The position numbers and the translations under genes were made by a program. Below are positions 24,418 through 33,121 of a stretch of 54,433 nt of DNA, piece by piece (the first letter of the stretch is position 1; every line of letters begins with the position of its first letter). The notes under the pieces are model-generated. The model was not told the origin of the DNA. It did no database searches and was given only the letters and a program-made list of their open reading frames with translations. The DNA comes from an uncultured Clostridia bacterium (GTDB taxonomy: Bacteria; Bacillota; Clostridia; Oscillospirales; Acutalibacteraceae): positions 1 to 54,433 of the forward strand of contig CANQLX010000005.1 in the NCBI GenBank assembly GCA_947624835.1, given 5' to 3'.

Positions 24418-25743
24418 ATGTATAAAAAGCCTTTGAGAATAGTGGCAGTTTTGGCCGTCGTATTGGTTTTGTCAGCAGCGATTGTATACATATCTTCATA
24501 TGAGTTTTTTGGCGGGAAATTTTCTTTAGGACAGGATTCTTATAATTTAGCGGAAAAATCGGATGATTCTTTTTCGGAACTTGAAAGCCTGCCGGAGCAA
24601 TCCGAAGGTGACAGTGAAACAGAAAATTCTGTACAGAGTGCCGGCGACAGTGTATCAAAAGCACAGAACCCGGAGACTGATTTATCAGTTATAGATGATT
24701 ATGAAAATAAATATTTTATCAAAAAATTAAGTGATGAAAATAAGTATTATTTTTGTGAGATTTATAAGGCTGTATTGGAGCATAAAGATTATGTGACATT
24801 TGATATTCCAATTTATGAAGATGAGCTTTCAGTGCTTATGTATATTTTGAATTATGACTGTCCTGAGCTTATACATCTAAAAGGGGATTATTTCCTTGAA
24901 AATACAGGGGATGGTGCAAAATATGTCAGCAAGCTGAAGCTTCAATATTGTATGACAGAGGATGAATATATCAGTGCTGTAAATGAGCTCGACAAGTTTT
25001 TCGGACAACTGGTGTCCGATTTGAATGGAATGGAAGAGTATGAAAAGGAAAAATATGTGTATGATTATATTTTTAACCTATGCCATTATGATGAATTGTC
25101 CGAGCTTGGCGGGTCTGCATATGCTTCTCTTATAAAAGGTTTTGGAAGGTGTGAGTCATTCAGCAAAGCTTTCATGTGGTGTATGAGAAAGCTTGGAATA
25201 GAGTGTATATGTGTTTCCGGATCTCAGAATTGGGATGAGGATTCCATGTATACCGAACATTCATGGAATATAGTAAACATTGACGGTAATTGGTATCATG
25301 TGGATATTACGGTTGACAATGTAAATCTCGGAACAGATTCCCATAATTCAGCGAATTACGGTTTTTTTAATGTAGATGATTCTTTTGTTAAGGAAAGTCA
25401 TGTTATAGATGGATTTTATACAGAGCTTGGCATACCGGTCTGTACACATTCCGAGCGTAATTATCATAAAATGAATAATCAGTTAATAGCATCCGGGGAT
25501 GCGGAAAATAAGCTTAAAGATATAATGCTTGCACATTTTGACGGTGAGGGTATAGATAATCTCAGCATAAAATTTGAAAGCAAAACAGATTATGAAGAAA
25601 TTCTGGATAATATGAAAACATTGATGACGGAATTTCTTGAGGGTAATTCTGATGATATATTTGAATATAATTCCTGTTACAACAATCTCTCAAGAACAAT
25701 TATCATAAATTTAAAAAAGAAAGATATATCAGAGGGGGAGTGA
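24418..25743 (+). CDS. Membrane-anchored transglutaminase-like protein
   Basis: A 441-residue protein with a signal anchor at residues 6-27 (LRIVAVLAVVLVLSAAIVYI), an acidic linker to about 90, and a transglutaminase-like domain at about 190-330. The triad is Cys in GRCESFSKAF, His in TEHSWNIVNI and Asp in WYHVDITVDN. It is probably an outward-facing protease or crosslinker. The sequence around the triad resembles the cytoplasmic one at 13823-14842, so the window encodes two such enzymes in different compartments. ATG 24418 has an AAGGTGG site. It is the third gene of the operon begun at 22603. Confidence 0.8.
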   Translation: MYKKPLRIVAVLAVVLVLSAAIVYISSYEFFGGKFSLGQDSYNLAEKSDDSFSELESLPEQSEGDSETENSVQSAGDSVSKAQNPETDLSVIDDYENKYFIKKLSDENKYYFCEIYKAVLEHKDYVTFDIPIYEDELSVLMYILNYDCPELIHLKGDYFLENTGDGAKYVSKLKLQYCMTEDEYISAVNELDKFFGQLVSDLNGMEEYEKEKYVYDYIFNLCHYDELSELGGSAYASLIKGFGRCESFSKAFMWCMRKLGIECICVSGSQNWDEDSMYTEHSWNIVNIDGNWYHVDITVDNVNLGTDSHNSANYGFFNVDDSFVKESHVIDGFYTELGIPVCTHSERNYHKMNNQLIASGDAENKLKDIMLAHFDGEGIDNLSIKFESKTDYEEILDNMKTLMTEFLEGNSDDIFEYNSCYNNLSRTIIINLKKKDISEGE

Positions 25744-25747
25744 GTGG

Positions 25748-26428
25748 ATGGAACCTGTTTCAAATTTCGGAAAATTCGGAAGATTAATATTGATTGTTGT
25801 AGGTTCAGTCCTTTTATGTATTGGTATTTATCTTACAATGGAAAATAAAAATCCCAATAATGCTGTTGAATGCAGGGCGACAATAACAGGATTTGAAACT
25901 GTAAAAAATACCGATTCAATAGACGGTGAGGATATAAATACACTTGTGACTTATAAGGTCGGCAATAAACAATACAGTGATATCGCACTCGGCCAGTATG
26001 AAAATTCGTGGAAGGTTGGAGATCAGATAACAATATATTATTTATCCAATAATCCTATGGATATTACAACAAAAACCATGGCATATGGCGGTTGGATTGT
26101 CACAATTCTGTCACTGCCGTTTTTGATAATAGGAATATATACGCTTGTAGGTGAACGCAGACGTGCCTCAAAAACTCCTGAGGAAATAGCAGAGGATGAG
26201 GAAAGAACTACTGCAGGTAAGTTGAAATATAAGATTTCGTCAATTGTTATTCCTTTTGCCGGAGGCTTACCCTGCTGTATGATAGCCGTAATATTGAGTT
26301 ACCTTGAACACAGCCCTATACCTGCACTTTTGTTTTTTATTCTGGGCGGAAGTGCAGTTATTGTCGGAGTCCGATCGGTTGTGCTTTATTTTATAATACG
26401 GCACAGAAAACATAAAATGAAAAGCTAA
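25748..26428 (+). CDS. DUF3592-like membrane protein
   Basis: A 226-residue protein with four hydrophobic segments (about 13-29, 115-134, 161-182, 190-214). An extracytoplasmic DUF3592-like domain lies at 35-110, with VGDQITIYYLSNNPMDITTK matching the equivalent motif of the first gene in the operon. ATG 25748 follows a GGGGGAG site 4 bases after the transglutaminase stop. The operon thus begins and ends with a DUF3592 protein. A perfect hairpin follows at 26521. The function is unknown. Confidence 0.7.
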   Translation: MEPVSNFGKFGRLILIVVGSVLLCIGIYLTMENKNPNNAVECRATITGFETVKNTDSIDGEDINTLVTYKVGNKQYSDIALGQYENSWKVGDQITIYYLSNNPMDITTKTMAYGGWIVTILSLPFLIIGIYTLVGERRRASKTPEEIAEDEERTTAGKLKYKISSIVIPFAGGLPCCMIAVILSYLEHSPIPALLFFILGGSAVIVGVRSVVLYFIIRHRKHKMKS

Positions 26429-26520
26429 AGAAATACCGGCAGTCTGTGATAGAAAAGTATGTTGTATGCATACCTTATAAGCTTTGTATTATGTCAGGTA
26501 AAATATGCTGAATACCGTAA

Positions 26521-26563
26521 AAAACTCCCTGTATGAAAGATTTCTGAGCATACAGGGAGTTTT
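26521..26563. terminator. Strong bidirectional hairpin terminator
   Basis: AAAACTCCCTGTATG (26521-26535) and CATACAGGGAGTTTT (26549-26563) pair perfectly over 15 bases with a 13-base loop. It ends the DUF3592/transglutaminase operon. The remaining bases between 26429 and 26676 hold nothing else recognisable. Confidence 0.85.
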
Positions 26564-26676
26564 AATGACTGTCACACGGAGAAAGACTTGGATATTATTC
26601 TGTCGAATATGGGAAGATTTTTATTGCCGAAGAAAAAACAAAAGAAATATTATTTGTTGAAAGTACGTAAAATCGG

Positions 26677-26705
26677 TTGACATAGAGGTAAGAAGAATGT
26701 AAACT
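26677..26705 (+). promoter_or_regulatory. Promoter of recD2-comF, TTGACA-17-TAAACT
   Basis: TTGACA (26677-26682) and TAAACT (26700-26705) lie 59 bases before the recD2 start. Confidence 0.6.
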
Positions 26706-26763
26706 ATAAGGTGGAACTTTTTGCTCTGTCAGGAAAAATACAGAAATTCAGGAGGTGATAGGC

Positions 26764-28971
26764 TTGTCGGAAAATGAAATAACAGAAATAGAGGGTTCAG
26801 TTGAAGATATTGTATACAGGAATAGCCAAAACGGATACAGTGTTCTTTTGCTATCATGCAACGGCGAGCTTATAACTGCAGTAGGAAAAATGACAGAAGT
26901 AAGTGTAGGCGATGAATTGAGGCTTATGGGCGGACTGAAGATGAACCCCAATTACGGGGAACAGTTTTCTTTTGAGTACTATGAACAGCGTATGCCCTCA
27001 ACTGCCTCGGCAATTCTGAAATATCTCTCATCACGTACAATTAAAGGGATCGGTACAAAGACTGCAAAAAAAATAGTTGATGTTTTTGGCGATAATACGT
27101 TGGAAATTATGCAGAAACAGCCGGGGCGTCTTACAGAGATAAGCGGCATATCGCATGACAAAGCAGTATCAATAGGAGAGCAGGTCAGGAAAATTTTCGG
27201 TATGAAGGAGATAATGGTTTATCTCACAAAATATCGTATAAGCTCATTGGAAGCTGTTCGTATATGGAAAGAATACGGCGACAGCTCAGTTACTGTGATA
27301 GAAAGTAACCCCTATGTACTTTGCGGAGAAAATATAGGTGTTTCCTTTGACAAGGCAGATAAGATAGCAGAGGCACTCGGACGCCCCCTTGATGATCCTT
27401 GCAGAATAAAAGCAGGAATATTATATATTATCACGTACAATGCCGGTAACGGTCATACCTGTTTGCCTACTGACAGACTTATTGACATATCATCGGATTT
27501 TCTTAGGACGGATAAAGAAAATACTGCATCGGCAATGGCAGAATTGATTGATGATACAGAATTAATTTTAGATGAAATAAATGGTAGGAGCTTTGTATTC
27601 TTACCTTACCTGTATAAATCGGAATTTTACAGTGCTGATAGGTTGGCACTTATCCTCAAGGTGCCTCCGGAGCGTATAACAGGAACTGAATATGCCGTGG
27701 AATCCTTTGAAAAAATAAATAACATAGAATATGCCGAGCAGCAAAGACGTGCTATTATTGAAGCTATGTCAGGAGGTCTTCTTATACTTACCGGCGGTCC
27801 TGGAACGGGAAAAACAACAACGCTTAATGCTATTATTAAATTATATGAAAAATTCGGACTTAAGGTATTGCTTGCGGCTCCGACCGGGAGAGCTGCACAG
27901 AGAATGTCCCAGCTTACAGGGCATGAGGCAAAGACTATACACAGACTTCTTGAGGTTGAATGGGATAATAACGAACATCCGAAATTTTCAAGAAATGAGA
28001 GAAATCTTCTTGACTGTGATGCATTGATACTTGACGAGATGTCAATGGTTGATGTAACGCTTTTTGAAAGCGTACTTCGTGCCATGCCGCTTGGCTGCAG
28101 GCTTATAATGGTAGGGGACAGTGACCAGCTTCCTTCCGTCGGTGCAGGGAATGTTCTGGGAGATCTTATTGATACAGGAAAAATACCTGTTGTACGTCTG
28201 ACGGAGATTTTCAGACAATCAATGGAAAGTCTTATTATAACGAACGCACATAAAATAGTTCATGGAGAAATGCCCGAAATATGCCGCACAGACGGAGATT
28301 TTTTCTTTATGGAGGAGTCAGACAGGAACAGAATTTCCGAAAAAATTGTTGCACTATGTACCAGGCGATTAGCTGCGGCATATGGTTATGATACTATGAA
28401 TGATATACAGGTCCTGTGCCCGGGAAGAAAAGGTATACTTGGCGTCACGGAGCTTAATAAAAAACTACAGGAGGCACTTAATCCTTCGGGAATAGGCAAA
28501 CCGGAAATAAAAGCACCCATATATATACTCCGTGTCGGCGATAAGGTTATGCAGACAAGAAATAATTATGATCTCCCATGGGTTCGTGATGACGGAAGTG
28601 AGGGTGCAGGAATATATAACGGTGATATAGGCATAATAGAAAGTATAGAAAAAGCATCAGGTTCAGCAAGAATAAGATTTGATGACAGGGTTGTATTATA
28701 TAATTCTGATAATTTGGCAAATATAGAGCTTGCCTATGCCGTGACCGTACATAAAAGTCAGGGAAGTGAATTCAAGGCTGTTGTTATGCCGATGTATTAT
28801 GGCGCACCTCAGCTGTACTACAGAAATTTGCTTTATACAGCAGTGACAAGAGCAAAGGAAAAATTAATTTTGGTAGGAAATGTATCAACACTGAAGAAAA
28901 TGGTCGATAATAATAAAAAGACAAAAAGATATTCGGGGCTGAGGGCATTTTTGGAAAGGAGCGAAGGATGA
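26764..28971 (+). CDS. recD2: RecD2-type ATP-dependent 5'-3' DNA helicase
   Basis: A superfamily 1B helicase of about 735 residues acting in DNA repair without RecBC. Order: OB-like N-terminal domain (1-80), helix-hairpin-helix region (IKGIGTKTAKKIVDVFG), then motor domains with Walker A TGGPGTGKTTT, motif II LDEMSMVD, motif III VGDSDQLPSVG, and motif VI region YAVTVHKSQGSEF. Length and motifs are normal for RecD2/YrrC. The frame opens at GTG 26755, but that GTG is inside the AGGAGGTG site, so TTG 26764 is the start. It overlaps comF by 4 bases. Confidence 0.95.
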   Translation: MSENEITEIEGSVEDIVYRNSQNGYSVLLLSCNGELITAVGKMTEVSVGDELRLMGGLKMNPNYGEQFSFEYYEQRMPSTASAILKYLSSRTIKGIGTKTAKKIVDVFGDNTLEIMQKQPGRLTEISGISHDKAVSIGEQVRKIFGMKEIMVYLTKYRISSLEAVRIWKEYGDSSVTVIESNPYVLCGENIGVSFDKADKIAEALGRPLDDPCRIKAGILYIITYNAGNGHTCLPTDRLIDISSDFLRTDKENTASAMAELIDDTELILDEINGRSFVFLPYLYKSEFYSADRLALILKVPPERITGTEYAVESFEKINNIEYAEQQRRAIIEAMSGGLLILTGGPGTGKTTTLNAIIKLYEKFGLKVLLAAPTGRAAQRMSQLTGHEAKTIHRLLEVEWDNNEHPKFSRNERNLLDCDALILDEMSMVDVTLFESVLRAMPLGCRLIMVGDSDQLPSVGAGNVLGDLIDTGKIPVVRLTEIFRQSMESLIITNAHKIVHGEMPEICRTDGDFFFMEESDRNRISEKIVALCTRRLAAAYGYDTMNDIQVLCPGRKGILGVTELNKKLQEALNPSGIGKPEIKAPIYILRVGDKVMQTRNNYDLPWVRDDGSEGAGIYNGDIGIIESIEKASGSARIRFDDRVVLYNSDNLANIELAYAVTVHKSQGSEFKAVVMPMYYGAPQLYYRNLLYTAVTRAKEKLILVGNVSTLKKMVDNNKKTKRYSGLRAFLERSEG

Positions 28972-29639
28972 ACAGGCTGCTGTCTATTTTTTATCCCCGA
29001 AAATGTCCCTATTGTTCAAGGTTACTGAAATATGATATGACGGAGTGTTTGATTTGCAGGGCGGAGTTTCCAAATGTCCCAAGGATAGAGGCATTGCCCA
29101 CGGGTGAAATATGTATTGCACCGTTTACATATAGTGGTGCAATAAGGAGAGCAATTTGTGATTACAAATTCAGAGGAAAGAAATTTAACTGTTACAGTTT
29201 CGCCGGAGCGGTTGTCTCCTCAATTAGAAATGTATATTATAAGGATATGGGTTTTGAAATTATAACTTGCGTCCCAATGAGTAAGGACAGAAGGAGAGAA
29301 AGAGGATTCAATCAGTCTGAACTTATAGCAAGATATACCGCCGAGCAGCTTAACAAGCCCTTTGAAAATCTTCTTTGCAGAGATAGTGGGGCTGCTTTGC
29401 AGCATGAAATGACATATGAAGAAAGAATTTCGGGAAATGATAACAGTTATCATATTATAACCCCTGAAAATGTCAGAGGGAAAAAGATTCTTTTGATTGA
29501 TGACATAATGACAACAGGAATGACACTTTCAAGGTGCAGTGCTGTTCTGAAGAGTTATGGAGCCGAAAGGGTATTTTGTGCATCCGTTGCCATATCCAAG
29601 GAGTATGACTCACATAATAATATTCAGAGCGGCAGTTGA
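28968..29639 (+). CDS. comFC: ComF-family phosphoribosyltransferase-like protein
   Basis: A 223-residue ComFC protein: an N-terminal four-Cys zinc finger (CPYC and CLIC at about 13-16 and 29-32) followed by a PRTase fold with PRPP-loop motif LIDDIMTTGMT and the conserved RRRERGFNQSELIA. ComFC acts in natural transformation and single-strand DNA handling together with the ComFA helicase; here its partner in the operon is RecD2 instead. The 4-base ATGA overlap couples the two. Competence itself cannot be concluded, since comF is retained by many non-competent bacteria. Confidence 0.9.
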   Translation: MNRLLSIFYPRKCPYCSRLLKYDMTECLICRAEFPNVPRIEALPTGEICIAPFTYSGAIRRAICDYKFRGKKFNCYSFAGAVVSSIRNVYYKDMGFEIITCVPMSKDRRRERGFNQSELIARYTAEQLNKPFENLLCRDSGAALQHEMTYEERISGNDNSYHIITPENVRGKKILLIDDIMTTGMTLSRCSAVLKSYGAERVFCASVAISKEYDSHNNIQSGS

Positions 29640-29701
29640 TCCGGTAATATACTTTTGTAGGATAAAAAATGTTTTTAAACATAACGGAAAGGGTGTAGAA
29701 A

Positions 29702-30721
29702 ATGGGACTTGATATTGCGATAGATCTTGGAACCTCACGAACGAGGATATATTTGCAGAATAAGGGTAAGGTGGTTGACGAGCCGTCTGTCATAGCTGTT
29801 AATCTTGATAATGATAATATTATAGCTGTCGGTGAGGAAGCATATAGAATGCTTGGACGTACCTCAAACCGGTACAGTGCCATATACCCGCTCAGTGGGG
29901 GTGTTATATCGGATTTAGGACTTGTTGAGATTATGATATCATCGTTCCTGAAAAGAGTGGTTTCCTCAAAAATAGGTATGCCGAGGGCTGTCGCCTGTGT
30001 TCCGGGAGAGATTACAGATGTTGAAAAACGGGCAGTTGTTAATGCAATAAGCTGTGCAGGAATAAGGAGAGTATGCCTTATAGAGGAAACGGTTGCAGCT
30101 GCTATAGGGGCAGGAATAGATATATCAAGTCCACACGGTTCGTTTGTTGTTGATATTGGCGGAGGAACTACTGATCTTGCTGTTATATCACTCAACGGTA
30201 TTGCTGTTTCAAGGTCGATAAAGCAAGCAGGAAATATTATGGACGAGGAAATAATAAAATATGTAAAGAGAAAATATAATATGCTGATTGGAAAGCGGAC
30301 GGCAGAGGAAGCTAAAATAAACATTGGATGTGTCATTTCCGGTATGGGGATGGGAACATACCGCATAAAGGGCAGAAACATGATAACAGGTATGCCCATG
30401 TGGGTTGAACTCAGTTCTGAGGAAACTGCCGAACCGTTAAAGGAGATAGCCGGTGCCATAGTTCGTCAAATACAGGACGTTCTTGAGGAAACACCTCCGG
30501 AGCTTATAGGTGATGTACATTCAGACGGGATAGTTCTGACAGGCGGTGCTGCACAGATGGCGGGGATGGACACCCTTATAAAGATGGCAACGGATCTGAG
30601 AGTCACAACCGTGGAAAATCCCGGGGATTGTGTTGTGAACGGCTGTGGGGCCGCCATAAAATACATTGATCGGCTGCGTCACCCTGACGGTACAGTAAAT
30701 CCCATCTCCGACCGCTTCTGA
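29702..30721 (+). CDS. mreB: MreB/Mbl-family actin-like protein
   Basis: A 339-residue bacterial actin. Phosphate-1 motif DIAIDLGTSRTRIYL, phosphate-2 VVDIGGGTTDLAVISL and the adenosine motif ILTGGAAQMAGMD are all present, as is the VPGEITDVEKRAV signature. It should form membrane-bound filaments that guide cell-wall synthesis. It is not followed by mreC or mreD, so it may be the Mbl or MreBH paralogue or a lone mreB; I cannot tell which. ATG 29702 has a GAAAGGGTG site. It lies 62 bases after comF and may share its transcript. Confidence 0.88.
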   Translation: MGLDIAIDLGTSRTRIYLQNKGKVVDEPSVIAVNLDNDNIIAVGEEAYRMLGRTSNRYSAIYPLSGGVISDLGLVEIMISSFLKRVVSSKIGMPRAVACVPGEITDVEKRAVVNAISCAGIRRVCLIEETVAAAIGAGIDISSPHGSFVVDIGGGTTDLAVISLNGIAVSRSIKQAGNIMDEEIIKYVKRKYNMLIGKRTAEEAKINIGCVISGMGMGTYRIKGRNMITGMPMWVELSSEETAEPLKEIAGAIVRQIQDVLEETPPELIGDVHSDGIVLTGGAAQMAGMDTLIKMATDLRVTTVENPGDCVVNGCGAAIKYIDRLRHPDGTVNPISDRF

Positions 30722-30775
30722 CAAATGAGGGGGCGAGCAACAGGATAGTTTTGGTGAGCAAAATGTAAGTTTTAG

Positions 30776-30801
30776 GGCAAGCCTTTTTCAAAGGGCTTGC
30801 C
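30776..30801. repeat. Intergenic hairpin GGCAAGCC/GGCTTGCC
   Basis: GGCAAGCC (30776-30783) and GGCTTGCC (30794-30801) pair perfectly with a 10-base loop between the convergent mreB and DUF4190-like genes. There is no T-run after the stem, so it is a weak terminator or a dispersed repeat unit. Confidence 0.5.
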
Positions 30802-30873
30802 GGTTTCAAAGGAAGAAACTTTGGTTGGTGGGGAAGTGTTCCGGGCAATTAGCAGACGGCGGGTGTGCCACGC

Positions 30874-31515
30874 TCAGAGAAAGAAAAAATTTGCAGTGAA
30901 AAAAAAGCTGATTATTATAGCAAAAACAGCAAAAGCTGTAGCTTGTTTTTTCTGTCTGTATAGTTTTGTGTCCTTAGAAGCTTCAGATCTTTTAATATGG
31001 GATACCATTATCAATGTTATTATGGAAAATAAGATTCCTAAACCGAAAAAACTGAAAATTAATGCCATTGTACCCATAATAACACATCTATTCCCGGTAA
31101 TCTGATTTTTTGCGCTGTAATTTACCGTGTCGTTAAAAAATGGTATGGTGTCGGGAACACTGTTCTGATTGTTAAATTTTCTGTTTCCGTATGAAGAATA
31201 ATTATCAATTTTTGGTAATACAGTGGATTCGTTCCCAATATTGGTATTGTTATATTGGTATGCACTCTCTGTGAAATTTAAATCACTGCAGGGGTTATTC
31301 TCTATGTTGTCCGGGTTATACCCCATATTGTAATTATTTGGTATATCGGATTCTTTCTGTAATCTTACTTTGCAGTCAGTGTCATAATTCCTATGCACGC
31401 CGTCATCTTCCGTAAACTCATTATTTCTGTATGCCATATCACTTTTATTGTCAGATATCTTTATCTCGGGGAAAATTTCATCAAAAGACATCTCTGTAAT
31501 ATTTCTGTTATCCAT
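30874..31515 (-). CDS. DUF4190-like two-helix membrane protein
   Basis: A protein of about 213 residues. The first 140 are Asn/Asp-rich and probably disordered, starting MDNRNITEMSFDEIFPEI. Two membrane helices follow (about 146-172 and 192-212) with the basic linker typical of DUF4190. The frame opens 12 bases earlier, but GGAGG sits before ATG 31515. A decayed paralogue (31543-31978) starts with the same DN-N-T-FDEIF pattern, and a related two-helix gene lies at 32048-32470, so this is a small tandem family. The function is unknown. Confidence 0.65.
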   Translation of the reverse strand: MDNRNITEMSFDEIFPEIKISDNKSDMAYRNNEFTEDDGVHRNYDTDCKVRLQKESDIPNNYNMGYNPDNIENNPCSDLNFTESAYQYNNTNIGNESTVLPKIDNYSSYGNRKFNNQNSVPDTIPFFNDTVNYSAKNQITGNRCVIMGTMALIFSFFGLGILFSIITLIMVSHIKRSEASKDTKLYRQKKQATAFAVFAIIISFFFTANFFFL

Positions 31516-31542
31516 AACAGCCTCCATTAACTCAATGTAATA

Positions 31543-31978
31543 TTAGAAAATATATAATGAAACACCAAGTGTAAACGATAATATGTTCAGCACAAACTCC
31601 GCAATATTAAGTGTAATTCCAAGCATAATTGCCTCGTTGTATGTTCGTATTCTTGTTGGAGATTCCCTCAAGCCACAATATTCCATAACATAGGCGATGT
31701 TCGTAAAGACAGCACATAGCCCCCCAAACGGTATAATGCTACGGATAATACACCTAAAATAATATATATAATATCTGATTTTTCATTGTTAGGTGTTTCC
31801 GCTTCATACAGTGCTATTATAATCTTCGCAGGTACTATTTTCAATATCCGTAAAATTTTAAGGCGTGTTTTTATCACTATCTATCAGTTCAAGGTCTCCG
31901 AATATTGTATTCTTCCTTGAAAAATATTTCGTCAAATGGCGTATCTGTAAAATTACTGTTATCTATGACAACATCCAT
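31543..31978 (-). pseudogene. Decayed paralogue of the DUF4190-like protein
   Basis: ATG 31978 begins MDVVIDNSNFTDTPFDEIFF, clearly related to the neighbouring gene's start, but the frame stops at TGA 31889-31891. Membrane-helix sequence continues in other frames (SDIIYIILGVLSVALYRLGG, then NIAEFVLNILSFTLGVSLYI ending at 31543). At least two frameshifts are needed to rebuild it. Confidence 0.65.
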
Positions 31979-32047
31979 ATACATTGTAACATATGAATAC
32001 TTTAAATAACAAAACAGGATACTGCCTTTGTTTTAATTGTATACTTG

Positions 32048-32470
32048 TTACTGCACATATTTGTTATATAGAAATGTGCCGAATGTGATAAGCAATATTA
32101 TTACTGTGATATATATGGCAATGTTAAGTATCATTCCGAATATTGACATTATTGTACCAATAACAGCAGATTTGGATTTTGGTTTTGAAGACAATGCGTT
32201 GTGTTTTTTATCTTCGTGTGCAAGGAAAAGTCCTATTATGGACATAAGCAGAGGAAATATTGGAGCAAAGCAGAAGGCAACTGACATGATACCGCAAATA
32301 AAGCTTCCCAATGAATTACCTTTTTCAAAATCATAAAGTGGCTTGGGATAACCTTCATACGGATAATCGGGATATGTTCCGGCGGATTCCGAACGGTCGT
32401 TATCTGTTTCTTCTTTAACGGTATAGTCTTTTTCATTAAGGTCAACAGTGCGTTTTTTGTTATTATCCAT
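32048..32470 (-). CDS. DUF4190-like two-helix membrane protein
   Basis: A protein of about 140 residues: a polar 50-residue N-terminus with a Tyr/Pro-rich segment (YPDYPYEGYPKPLYDF), a helix at about 57-80, a Lys-rich loop, and a second helix at about 103-132. The layout is that of DUF4190 proteins. The frame opens at 32551, but ATG 32470 (MDNNKKR) has GGAAGG upstream and fits the family start. It lies 85 bases downstream of rlmH on the same strand. The function is unknown. Confidence 0.7.
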   Translation of the reverse strand: MDNNKKRTVDLNEKDYTVKEETDNDRSESAGTYPDYPYEGYPKPLYDFEKGNSLGSFICGIMSVAFCFAPIFPLLMSIIGLFLAHEDKKHNALSSKPKSKSAVIGTIMSIFGMILNIAIYITVIILLITFGTFLYNKYVQ

Positions 32471-32555
32471 ACATAACCAACCTTCCATAAAAAAATTGCA
32501 GATTTCTGTCCTACTTATGTTTATTTTAACACAAAGACATGAAAACTGCAATAAA

Positions 32556-33038
32556 TTATTTATGATATTTTCCTCCGTTGTTTATCTGAAATGCCCTGTA
32601 AATCTGCTCACAAAGCATGACCCTTGCAAGTTGATGCGGAAAGGTCATTTTCGACATCGACATTTTGATTTTGGCAAGTTTTTTTACCTCATCAGACAAA
32701 CCGTACGACCCTCCGATTATAAAAACCGTATTTCCACTGTCATGTGCGGCAGTATTGTATATACTTTTTGCAAGCTCTTCGGAGGAATAAGGTTTTCCCT
32801 CTATACACATTGCAACGGTAACGGAGCCTGACGGAATTTTGGAAATAATTCTTTTTCCCTCCCTTAAAATTGTATTATTAATCTGTGCCGGGGAAGGATT
32901 GTCCGGGAGTTTTTCCTCGTCAACCTCAATTACGGAAAAATTGGCAAATCTTTTAATTCTCTTAAAATATTCCGCACAGGCATTCCTCCAATATTCTTCT
33001 TTAAGCTTGCCTACGCACAGTACTGTTACTTTTACCAT
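32556..33038 (-). CDS. rlmH: 23S rRNA (pseudouridine1915-N3)-methyltransferase RlmH
   Basis: A 160-residue SPOUT methyltransferase that methylates pseudouridine 1915 in helix 69 of 23S rRNA using SAM. FIIGGSYGLSDEVKKLA provides the knotted SAM site, and MTFPHQLARVMLCEQIYRAF plus the KYHK end are family signatures. Length matches the family. It is the last conserved gene of a leftward group murA-walJ-rlmH, the usual neighbourhood in low-GC Gram-positives. Confidence 0.97.
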   Translation of the reverse strand: MVKVTVLCVGKLKEEYWRNACAEYFKRIKRFANFSVIEVDEEKLPDNPSPAQINNTILREGKRIISKIPSGSVTVAMCIEGKPYSSEELAKSIYNTAAHDSGNTVFIIGGSYGLSDEVKKLAKIKMSMSKMTFPHQLARVMLCEQIYRAFQINNGGKYHK

Positions 33039-33121
33039 CAGCTACCTCCGTTAAGGTTACAGATTTATGTTCGATTTTACCGATATTGACCGTACATCAT
33101 AATTTTCGGATTTGAAATCCG

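Noticed and set aside
23811..24491. Long minus-strand frame opposite the tandem-repeat gene
   Set aside because: It mirrors the repeats of the plus-strand gene, has no ribosome-binding site, and its translation is low-complexity.
29473..30459. Long minus-strand frame of 328 codons opposite mreB
   Set aside because: It is the antisense shadow of the clear mreB/comF genes and has no start signal or family match.
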